Positions 45,228 through 53,138 of a stretch of 64,000 nt of DNA are shown here, one piece after another (within the stretch, counting starts at the first letter, position 1; each line of letters begins with the position of its first letter). A program made the translations under genes and the position numbers. The stretch spans positions 1 through 64,000 of the forward strand of contig JAQGID010000281.1 in NCBI GenBank assembly GCA_028291405.1, given 5' to 3'. The DNA is from Rhodospirillales bacterium. GTDB taxonomy: Bacteria; Pseudomonadota; Alphaproteobacteria; ATCC43930; CGMCC-115725. Under the pieces are notes generated by a model. It was not told the DNA's origin and made no database searches. It saw nothing but the letters and a program-made list of their open reading frames with translations.

Positions 45228-46526
45228 ATGGCGACGGCAGCAACCGCCCGTATCCTCGCGACTGGACCGCTCCGCCCCGTCGCCACCGAGGTCGCGGGCG
45301 GCTTCATCACGGTCGTCGACACGATCATCGGGAAAGGGCATCCGATCGTCGACGGCGACATCGTCGATTGGATGCTGAGCCGCGGCCGCCACCTGCCGCA
45401 TGACGGCGAGTTCTTCGACGCGCTGTGCTGGCGCCTGCTCGGCGCCGGCCTGCCGATCTCGCGCGTCTCCTTGTCGGTCTCGACGCTGCACCCGCAGATC
45501 CTCGGCTTCGGCTTCCGCTGGAACCGCGCCAAGCGGACGACCGAGATCTATCGCGTCGGCCACGGCATCCAGGACACCGCCGACTATCTCGATTCGCCGA
45601 TGCGCAGCGTCTCGGAAACCGGCCAGGCGGCGCGCTATCGCCTCGACGACGAGGCGGCGATCGCCCGCTTTCCGCTGCTCGTCGACCTGCGCAAGGCCGG
45701 CGCCACCGACTATCTCGCCTCGCCGCTGACCTTCCTCAACGGGCGGCACCAGGTGATGACCTGGACGACCGACCACGAAGGCGGCTTCACCGAGGCGCAT
45801 ATCGCGCAGATCGGGCAGCTCATGCCGAGCTTCTCGCTGGTCGTCGAGAACAAGGCGGCGCGCCGCACCACCGAGACGCTGCTCGCGACCTATCTTGGCC
45901 GCACGGCGCGCGACCACATCCTCGACGGCGAGATCCGCCGCGGCCAGGGCGAGCGCATCTCGGCGGTCATCATGGCGACCGACATGCGCGGCTTCACGGC
46001 GCTCTCCGACCGCCTGCCGAGCGAGGAGCTGATCGCCCTGCTCGACGATTATTTCGACGCCGTCACCGCGCCGGTCCAGGCGCGCGGCGGCGAGGTCCTG
46101 AAATTCATCGGCGACGGCGTCCTCGCGATCTTCCCGCTCGGGTTCAGCAGCCGCGAGGAGGCCGCCGAGATCGCCCTCGCCGCCGCCAAGGAGACGCTGG
46201 AGCGGATCGCCGGGATCAACCGCGATCGCACCGCCGCGCAACGCAGCGAGCTGCGCATCGGCATCGGGCTGCATATCGGCGAGGTCATTCTCGGCAATGT
46301 CGGCGCGGCCGACCGGCTCGACTTCACCGCGATCGGCCCGGCAGTCAACCTCGCCTGCCGCCTCGAGACGCTGACCAAGCGGCTGTGGCGCCCGCTGCTC
46401 GTCTCCGAGGCCTTCGCCAAGGCGGCGTTCTGCCAGCTCGTCTCGCTCGGGTTCCACCCCGTCAAGGGGATGAGCGAGCCGGAAGAGGTCTTTGGCCTGC
46501 CCGGCGGCGACGGCTACGATATCTGA
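45228..46526 (+). CDS. Class III adenylate/guanylate cyclase
   Basis: VIMATDMRGFTALSDRLP, GGEVLKFIGDGVLAIFP, IGIGLHIGEVILGNVGAADRLDFTAIGPAVNLACRLE: metal-binding Asp and substrate Lys/Asp positions present. Confidence 0.93.
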   Translation: MATAATARILATGPLRPVATEVAGGFITVVDTIIGKGHPIVDGDIVDWMLSRGRHLPHDGEFFDALCWRLLGAGLPISRVSLSVSTLHPQILGFGFRWNRAKRTTEIYRVGHGIQDTADYLDSPMRSVSETGQAARYRLDDEAAIARFPLLVDLRKAGATDYLASPLTFLNGRHQVMTWTTDHEGGFTEAHIAQIGQLMPSFSLVVENKAARRTTETLLATYLGRTARDHILDGEIRRGQGERISAVIMATDMRGFTALSDRLPSEELIALLDDYFDAVTAPVQARGGEVLKFIGDGVLAIFPLGFSSREEAAEIALAAAKETLERIAGINRDRTAAQRSELRIGIGLHIGEVILGNVGAADRLDFTAIGPAVNLACRLETLTKRLWRPLLVSEAFAKAAFCQLVSLGFHPVKGMSEPEEVFGLPGGDGYDI

Positions 46527-46530
46527 GGTG

Positions 46531-46557
46531 GCGTCAGCCGCCTGGCGCGGCTGACGC
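46531..46557. terminator. Hairpin between the convergent cyclase and 907-aa gene
   Basis: GCGTCAGCCGC-CTGGC-GCGGCTGACGC, perfect 11-bp stem 4 nt after the cyclase stop. Confidence 0.7.
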
Positions 46558-46628
46558 GAGGCCGGGCGTGCCGATGCTTCCGCTCCCTTGCGTGAGGACG
46601 CATGGTCGAGTCGACGCTCGGGCGCCGG

Positions 46629-49352
46629 TCACGATCGAGGAGCGGAAGCCCCGGCGCGCGTGCCGACGTCAGTCTTCATCTCGGGTTCGTTTCCCCTGCC
46701 CGCGTCTGCCGGCTGATCGCCAGGCGCTTTACAAGCCGTTGCCTGCTGATCGAAGCGTTCCCTCGCGTCGAGGCGCTGTGCGGATGGCGGGCTCGTCAAC
46801 TTCGTGCTCGCCGGTCGACTCGATGTTGGCCCGACGACCTCGTGCTTGCTCGCGGGGTCGAGCGGGAAGTCCATGAAATTCGTATTCGCCTGTTGATCCG
46901 ACGTTAATCCCGCGACGGCCTGCTTGCTCGGCGGGTCGAGCGTCTCCTTCAAGCTGCGGCGGACGATGCATACAAATCCCGCCGATGTCTCACCTTCGCT
47001 GGTCCAAACGCTGACCGGAATGGTTGTGCCGTAACGATGCTCCCAGTGAACCGGGTCGGGCACGTGATCGAAGTCGGCAATGATGCCTTTCATGTTCGGC
47101 AGCACCTCGATACGCTTGGCCCGCTGCGCACCCATCGTGACGACGGTGCTGCGCCAAAGATCGCCGCCCGGGATGAGAATCCTCACGTCCTCCGTGTCGC
47201 CCTCATAAAAATACCCGAGGATATCCGGAACGTCCTCTTCTACATGTGGCACTCGGTCAACCGTATAGCCGAGCTTTCGCTGCACTTCGGCGACCGTGTA
47301 GGGAACCCGCAAACTGAACAGCCGCGCTTCGACGTGCGGACCGGGCCTGCAAACCTCAGTGGTGAAATGGGAACCGGTCAGCGACGCGTCGTCCGGAGCA
47401 ATCCAACAGGTCGTCACGTCGACGCGCAACCGACTCCACCAACTCGGCAGCGAGATGATCGCGGATAGGCCGTGCTGGACCGCCGTATGAAGAAAGGCAG
47501 GGTTTCCGCTTTGCGGATCGAAATCGGCACGAGGGCCGAGCAGCCAACCGAACTCGGCCACCGCGGGCGGCGCGGCTTCGGCGACCGTCTCGGAGTGACC
47601 GATATTTCCAAAACCGACGACGAGCGGGCGCCGATTGATCGTACCCAGCGTGCGTTGAGCCTTGCTCAAAGCGTCCAACTCCTGTGAGCCGTTGACGGCG
47701 ACTCCTTGCTGAGACATCGCGAGGAGCAATTGGCGCGACCGTACGCTTGCCGAAAGCTCGGAAATCCGCTGAACGGATTCCTTGGGCGTAACGGCATAGG
47801 CGTAGATCGGGCTGTCTTGATGTGCATCCAGCCTGTCGAAAAGCGTCCTGATCGCCGAGCCGGCAATGCAGCCGCCACCATATCTTTCGTACTCGGGACA
47901 GTCCGCATCCGGGCCTTCCGGCGACGCGCCCGTCGTCTTCATCAGCGGCTCGAGAATGAAACGGCAGTCTCCGATCTCGCAGCCGACCTCACCGACATGC
48001 GCGAGCTCCTTGAGCCGGGCGCGCAGCTCGTATTTGTCGATCATGTACTGGACGATCGCGTGCCGCAGAAAACCCCGCTCTTCCCGCGTCAAATCGCCAA
48101 TCGACGTTGCCAGGTCCGCGCAGCTCTGATGGGCGCAACCGGGCGAGGCTGAGGTATTGCCTGGGATCATTCCCGGCGGGGCCAGCAACTGGCTGGCCCT
48201 CGCCATGTTGGCCCGCCACCGCCGGTACCTTTCCCGGCTCACCGAGTCCGATTGTTCGCTCATGTAGTAGACGATCATCGGTCGTATTCTGAGGAAAGAC
48301 CGCATCTCGTCCGATGCGTAATCGGCCGGTCTTTTGATCCGCTCGAAGTATGGATCGACAGACCTGCTACTTGCGTCGGGCGCATTTCCCCATACCGAAT
48401 CGAAGCAGCGGGAAAGACCGACGAGCGACACCGGACTCCATTCGTCGCCTTTGCGGTCGGACAGACGTTCGTCGCAGAGAATTGATGTCACCGACACAAG
48501 CTCACCACGGGAAAACCCGGGTTCCACCCGACGCAAAAGAAAACGGAAGAAATCTTGCAGGTCGTCGGCATTCATCTTTCCACTGAGAAAGGCAATCTCG
48601 CGAAGCTTTAGGCTTCTCAGGAGCTCTCGTTCCGACTCGCGAATCCAATCGGCGTAGACCTTCGCCTGCCCTTCCGGCTTATCATCATTCGCGACGCGGA
48701 CGCGGAGCACCGCCCAGGCGCTCGCGCCATGCGACGGCAGGATCGTCGTGTCGAACTTGAGTCGGTAGATCGTGTTCCCGCGGATGTCGTGCCCGTCATC
48801 GAGCATCGTTTCCATCATCTCGGTCCGTACGTCCTCGCGATAAGCGAGGATATCGTGGAATAGCTCGATCGGCGAGGATACGGGCGGCTCCGGCCGCGGC
48901 GCATTGCCGTTTGCGGCACTCGTCCTTTCGGTCGGTGCGGCATCGCCGCCGGATTGGGCCGGCGGGCCGGCCTTCGGCGACTCGCCTGTTGCGGGTACGG
49001 TTTCCCGCAATGCGTTGGGCAACGTCGCCGCCCCCCTTGCCGCGATGCGCGAGTCATTGACCATGTAGAGATCAAGGATAGCCTGATCTCCGAAGACGAG
49101 TTCCTTTTCGTCTTTCTTGAATGTTCGATCCAGTTGCGTCGTGAGCCAGGCGTTTTGATCGAAGCGGTCGTTCACCAAGCGCGCGCGAGAGTAGATCTGT
49201 GGCATGTCGACGAAGATCATGCCGCCGGATGGTGACCACGACTCGATCGCGCGATACGCAGGCGGAATCGCGACGAAAGCTAAAATCGGAAGCGCCAAGA
49301 GGGCAGACACGGTCCGGTAGCCGCGTATCAAGGCAGCGAATCTTGCAAACAT
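46629..49352 (-). CDS. Uncharacterised 907-aa N-terminally anchored protein associated with the RiPP locus
   Basis: N-terminal TM (TVSALLALPILAFVAIPPAYRAIES), long soluble part with several Cys (GCAHQSC, CEIGDC, DCPEYERYGGGC). 5' end overlaps the rSAM 3' end by ~25 nt. Confidence 0.8.
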   Translation of the reverse strand: MFARFAALIRGYRTVSALLALPILAFVAIPPAYRAIESWSPSGGMIFVDMPQIYSRARLVNDRFDQNAWLTTQLDRTFKKDEKELVFGDQAILDLYMVNDSRIAARGAATLPNALRETVPATGESPKAGPPAQSGGDAAPTERTSAANGNAPRPEPPVSSPIELFHDILAYREDVRTEMMETMLDDGHDIRGNTIYRLKFDTTILPSHGASAWAVLRVRVANDDKPEGQAKVYADWIRESERELLRSLKLREIAFLSGKMNADDLQDFFRFLLRRVEPGFSRGELVSVTSILCDERLSDRKGDEWSPVSLVGLSRCFDSVWGNAPDASSRSVDPYFERIKRPADYASDEMRSFLRIRPMIVYYMSEQSDSVSRERYRRWRANMARASQLLAPPGMIPGNTSASPGCAHQSCADLATSIGDLTREERGFLRHAIVQYMIDKYELRARLKELAHVGEVGCEIGDCRFILEPLMKTTGASPEGPDADCPEYERYGGGCIAGSAIRTLFDRLDAHQDSPIYAYAVTPKESVQRISELSASVRSRQLLLAMSQQGVAVNGSQELDALSKAQRTLGTINRRPLVVGFGNIGHSETVAEAAPPAVAEFGWLLGPRADFDPQSGNPAFLHTAVQHGLSAIISLPSWWSRLRVDVTTCWIAPDDASLTGSHFTTEVCRPGPHVEARLFSLRVPYTVAEVQRKLGYTVDRVPHVEEDVPDILGYFYEGDTEDVRILIPGGDLWRSTVVTMGAQRAKRIEVLPNMKGIIADFDHVPDPVHWEHRYGTTIPVSVWTSEGETSAGFVCIVRRSLKETLDPPSKQAVAGLTSDQQANTNFMDFPLDPASKHEVVGPTSSRPASTKLTSPPSAQRLDARERFDQQATACKAPGDQPADAGRGNEPEMKTDVGTRAGASAPRS
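46785..46940 (-). repeat. Two tandem 26-aa (78-bp) imperfect repeats in the 907-aa protein tail
   Basis: LDPPSKQAVAGLTSDQQANTNFMDFP / LDPASKHEVVGPTSSRPASTKLTSPP. Confidence 0.75.
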
Positions 49353-50605
49353 GCGATGCCCTCCGAGTGTTTCGAAGTACGCCCCTCGTCTAGGCTAATG
49401 CCGCTGCCCGGCGTCGGCGCGGCGTCCATCGAGCTTCCGATCGCCGGCGGATGAGCCTTGAGATCCTCGAGCACCACATCGAGCACTGTCTTCTTGGTCA
49501 GCCGACAGTACATCGTCTCGGTGCCTTCGAAAGTGCCGAGCTCGTATAGCTTGTTGGCCGGGGCGCCGCCGCCGCACACCGAGAAATATTCGCACGTCTC
49601 CCGACAGCGCGTTACGCCGCGCTCGATCTCGTCCCGCAGCTTCCGGAAGGTCGGCATCCTCTCGATCGCGTGGAGATCGTCGTGGTGAACGTTGCCGAAG
49701 ATGAAGTTCCCGTAGTCGGCGCGGCGCTGGCCGAGCAGCTCGGGCGAGAACGTCGAGACATTGCCGGCATGGTCAATGCTCACGATCCCGAAAGGGTCGA
49801 CCTGATGGTTGTGCCGCGTCCCGCTCCCCGCCAGTCGGATCGCAGCATATGCCCCGACGAATTCGCGCACCCTCAGCCGCGCAGGACCGGTTCGGACGAG
49901 ACGCAGGAAGCGCGCCAGGAAGCTCCCGAACAGCTCGGTGGTGCCAGCCGCGCCGAGGCTCGATTCGGTATGCTCGGCTTCGATCTCCTCAATGTTGAAG
50001 CCGACATCGCCGATCTCCGCACCGACGAAGAACTCGTAGAGCTGCTCGGGAAAGTCCAAGGAGGCCCGGGTCAAGACGGTAATCACGTGAAAGGGTACGG
50101 CATGCTCCTGAAGGCAGCGGATTCCTCGCATGACTTTCTCGAACGTGCCGCCGCCCGCGCGTGTCTGACGATGCGCATCATGGAGGAACGCCGGCCCGTC
50201 GAGGCTTACCCCCAAGCGAACCTCGTGCGCCGTTAGAAAGCTGCACCACGCCTCGTCGATGAGGACGCCGTTCGTTTGGATCGAGTGGTCGAGTCCGATG
50301 TTCGGCGGCCTTCGGCTCGCTGTGACCGCGAACGCCTCGCGGTAATAGTCGACCGGCAGCGTGAGCGGTTCTCCCGCGTGCCACACCACCGTCAGCCGAT
50401 CAGATACCCAGCCGCTCTCGAACGCGCATTTCAACGCCGTGTCGAGCGTGCCCATCGACATACGCGCACGGGACGCGCGATTCGGAAGATAGCAGTAGTC
50501 GCAATTCAGGTTGCAGAACGGCGTCGGCTGCAGGACCAGAAGATCGATGCGCCTTGCTGCCTGGGGAGCGGCCAGGGCTCCGGAGAACAAATTGCGGCCC
50601 TCCAC
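49328..50605 (-). CDS. Radical SAM/SPASM peptide maturase, probable three-residue cyclophane-forming enzyme
   Basis: LLVLQPTPFCNLNCDYCYLPNR (CxxxCxxC), WHAGEPLTLP, IQTNGVLI, GNVSTFSPELLG, CRETCEYFSVCGGGAPANKLYELGTFEGTETMYC. The frame is open to GTG 50713; GTG 50605 and TTG 50623 are alternative starts. Confidence 0.88.
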   Translation of the reverse strand: MEGRNLFSGALAAPQAARRIDLLVLQPTPFCNLNCDYCYLPNRASRARMSMGTLDTALKCAFESGWVSDRLTVVWHAGEPLTLPVDYYREAFAVTASRRPPNIGLDHSIQTNGVLIDEAWCSFLTAHEVRLGVSLDGPAFLHDAHRQTRAGGGTFEKVMRGIRCLQEHAVPFHVITVLTRASLDFPEQLYEFFVGAEIGDVGFNIEEIEAEHTESSLGAAGTTELFGSFLARFLRLVRTGPARLRVREFVGAYAAIRLAGSGTRHNHQVDPFGIVSIDHAGNVSTFSPELLGQRRADYGNFIFGNVHHDDLHAIERMPTFRKLRDEIERGVTRCRETCEYFSVCGGGAPANKLYELGTFEGTETMYCRLTKKTVLDVVLEDLKAHPPAIGSSMDAAPTPGSGISLDEGRTSKHSEGIACLQDSLP

Positions 50606-50649
50606 TGCTGTGCGGGCATGCAATTCTCGACGGCTGCCAGCCGACGAGG

Positions 50650-50949
50650 CTAGTAATTCCGAAAATTTCCGTTCGGCCAGTTGCTGAAGCTGTGATCCCG
50701 CCAGTTGAACCACTGCGCTAGACTCTCGTCGGACCCCGCCGACGATTGGCTTTGACCGAGTTGCAGCAGCGATCTCACTTCATCGATTCGCTCGACCAGC
50801 GGCCTCGTGGGTTGCACCCAATCATGCGTCGGCGCCGGGGACATCGGCAAGGCCGAGACGAGACCGACGAGAATGCCGTTTAGCGCCAGATGCGTCGCAG
50901 CCTTGACCTTCTTGCGATCAGGTCCTTTTTCGCGGCCACTATCGTCCAT
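50650..50949 (-). CDS. RiPP precursor peptide with aromatic-X-N/D core
   Basis: MDDSGREKGPDRKKVKAATHLALNGILVGLVSALPMSPAPTHDWVQPTRPLVERIDEVRSLLQLGQSQSSAGSDESLAQWFNWRDHSFSNWPNGNFRNY. GGGGAG 7 nt before ATG 50949 (ATG 50964 also possible); directly upstream of the rSAM gene. Confidence 0.82.
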   Translation of the reverse strand: MDDSGREKGPDRKKVKAATHLALNGILVGLVSALPMSPAPTHDWVQPTRPLVERIDEVRSLLQLGQSQSSAGSDESLAQWFNWRDHSFSNWPNGNFRNY

Positions 50950-51231
50950 GGCATTACTCCCCATAGTATCGGAACGTTCGTCCCAAACTGGGGCCTCAAC
51001 CGAGGCGTAGAATATAACCGGCCTTTCAATGCTGTGGAAGAAAAAACCACGGGACTCAGTCCATTTTTTATTCCATCCCTTTGTGTTCTCACGAAGTTAT
51101 CTTTATTATTGGCTTTTGGTAGTACTCTCGCCATTTCTGCAATACTTATCTTCAAAGTTGATCGGAAGTTGCAGAGCGAGCAACTGGTCGGTGATCGCTA
51201 TTTGGCTACGCGCCGCCTCGTCCGGCACGCC

Positions 51232-52761
51232 CTAACGCCATTTGAGCTTGTAGAGCTCGAGGTTCCACTTGTTGTTGGAATCTTGCGGGACCGCGAGATC
51301 CCTCGCGTGGACGAAGACGCCGGGGTTGGAGGCGATCGGCAGAATATAGGCCTCGCGGTTCATGCGGTCGTGAATCCGGGCGTAGATCGCCAGGCGCTTG
51401 CCATGGTCGAGCGTCTCGCGGCCGGCCTCGACCAGCGGCGCGATCGCCGGGTCGCGCCAGGCATCCTTGGCGGTCCCGTCGAAGAACAGCTCGACGTTGC
51501 TGGCGACGTCCGGCAGGCCGAAGCTGCTCGCCGAGAGCTGGATCTTGCCGGCGGCCATCTGCTGGATATAGGCCGGGGCGGTGAGCGGGCTGACCTTGGC
51601 GCGAATTCCGACCTTGCGCAGCTCGCCCGACAGGGCCTCGGCGAGCGTCGCCATCCCGCCCGATGCCGCGATTTCGACATCGAGCCCATCGGGATAGCCG
51701 GAATCTGCGAGCAGCCGGCGCGCCGCGGCGGGATCGTAGGGGTAAGGTTTGTCGGCGACGCCGCAGTCGCGCGTCAACGGGGCGCAGAGCCCGTCGGTGA
51801 CGCGCACCGCGTCGCCGCCGGACATGACGTGATGCGCCACGGTCGCGCGATCGACCGCCTGGACGATCGCCTGCCGCACCGGCTCCTTCGTCAGCGCCGC
51901 ATTGCCGGCGCGGCCGAGCGCGTCGATCGTCAGATAACTGAACGAGGCGCCTTCGACCGCCGTCACCATGAAATCCGGGTTGCCGGCGAAGACCTCGGCC
52001 TGGTCCTTGCTCTCGGCGCGCAGGATGTCGAGCCCGCCGGTGACGAGCTGCGCCATCCGCGTCTGCGCGTCGGGAATCGAGGCGATTTCGATCGTGCCGA
52101 TCGCCGCCGCCGGCTTGCATTCGTTGCCGTGGCGATAGTCGGGGTTGCGCGCCAGCGTCACATGCTTGCCGGGATCGATCGCGACGACCTTGTAGGGGCC
52201 CGTGCCGATCGGGTGGAGGCGGCCGAAATCCTGCTTGTTCTCGTTGGCGGAGTGCAGCTTCGCCGGCAGCATGTTGCCGACGTTCGCCAGGTTGATCAGC
52301 GCCAGCGGATCGATCCTCTTGGCAACCAGCCGGACGCGGTGGTCGTCGATTTTCTCGACGCGCGCCAGCCAGGAGAAATTCTCCGGCGCGAAGCGCAGCT
52401 TGCTCGCCGGGTCGACGAAGTACCGCAAAGTGTAGACCACGTCGTCGGCCGTGAAGGGCGAGCCGTCCTGCCAGGCGACGTCCTCGCGCAAGGCGAACTC
52501 GGTCGTCAGATCGTCGATCTGCGTCCAGGATTCCGCCAACAGCGGGGCAAAGCTCGCGGTCTTGATGTCGTAACAGGCGAGGCCGTCGTAGACCGCCTCG
52601 TTGACGAGATCGGTCTCCGGCTGGGGGTTTTCGACCGAGACCGTGGTGTTGGTCTGACCCGTCGTCGCAACGCGCAGCGTATTCTTCGCCTTCTGCGCCT
52701 GCGCCGGAGCCGCCAGCAGCACCGCAACGGCGGCGGCCAGCGCGGCATCGACAATCCTCAC
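51232..52761 (-). CDS. ABC transporter substrate-binding protein, family 5 (peptide/opine/nickel type)
   Basis: KNTLRVATTGQTNTTVSVENPQPETDLVNEAVYDGLACYD...FALREDVAWQDGSPFTADDVVYTLRYF; GTG 52761 precedes a clear signal peptide. Confidence 0.92.
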   Translation of the reverse strand: MRIVDAALAAAVAVLLAAPAQAQKAKNTLRVATTGQTNTTVSVENPQPETDLVNEAVYDGLACYDIKTASFAPLLAESWTQIDDLTTEFALREDVAWQDGSPFTADDVVYTLRYFVDPASKLRFAPENFSWLARVEKIDDHRVRLVAKRIDPLALINLANVGNMLPAKLHSANENKQDFGRLHPIGTGPYKVVAIDPGKHVTLARNPDYRHGNECKPAAAIGTIEIASIPDAQTRMAQLVTGGLDILRAESKDQAEVFAGNPDFMVTAVEGASFSYLTIDALGRAGNAALTKEPVRQAIVQAVDRATVAHHVMSGGDAVRVTDGLCAPLTRDCGVADKPYPYDPAAARRLLADSGYPDGLDVEIAASGGMATLAEALSGELRKVGIRAKVSPLTAPAYIQQMAAGKIQLSASSFGLPDVASNVELFFDGTAKDAWRDPAIAPLVEAGRETLDHGKRLAIYARIHDRMNREAYILPIASNPGVFVHARDLAVPQDSNNKWNLELYKLKWR

Positions 52762-52916
52762 CCTTTCCTCCCGTCGCGGTCGCGAGTCCTGAGCCCGTCT
52801 TCCGACGATGCTACCCGGCACTGGCGGCGACGTCGACGCGCCAGCCGGTTGTATTAAATGTTATGCACCGAATTTATGTTGATGCGTTTGTCGCATTCAC
52901 GCGATAGCGTCCCGCC

Positions 52917-53099
52917 ATGGCCGAAGACATCGAGCGCGCAGCGCGCAACCTCATCGAAGCCCATGGCAAGAACGCCGCGATCGTCGCCGAGAAGCGGGCG
53001 GCGAATGCCGAGCTCGGCGACTCCGGCGGCGCCGCGCATATCTGGCACCAGATCGCGAGCGTCATCCGGCAGATCCAGACGAAGCGGTCGGAGCGATAG
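52917..53099 (+). CDS. Small 60-aa helical hypothetical protein
   Basis: MAEDIERAARNLIEAHGKNAAIVAEKRAANAELGDSGGAAHIWHQIASVIRQIQTKRSER; stands alone, followed by a hairpin. Confidence 0.65.
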   Translation: MAEDIERAARNLIEAHGKNAAIVAEKRAANAELGDSGGAAHIWHQIASVIRQIQTKRSER

Positions 53100-53100
53100 C

Positions 53101-53121
53101 GCCGCCGCTCTCCGCGGCGGC
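53101..53121. terminator. Hairpin between convergent genes
   Basis: GCCGCCGC-TCTCC-GCGGCGGC. Confidence 0.55.
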
Positions 53122-53138
53122 CGTCTTCGGCTTGCGGG

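Noticed and set aside
49670-50236. 188-aa plus-strand ORF inside the maturase gene
   Set aside because: Antisense to the radical SAM gene, no motif.
50880-51155. 91-aa minus-strand ORF overlapping the precursor start
   Set aside because: Out of frame with the precursor, runs through the AT-rich leader, no start context; most likely non-coding.
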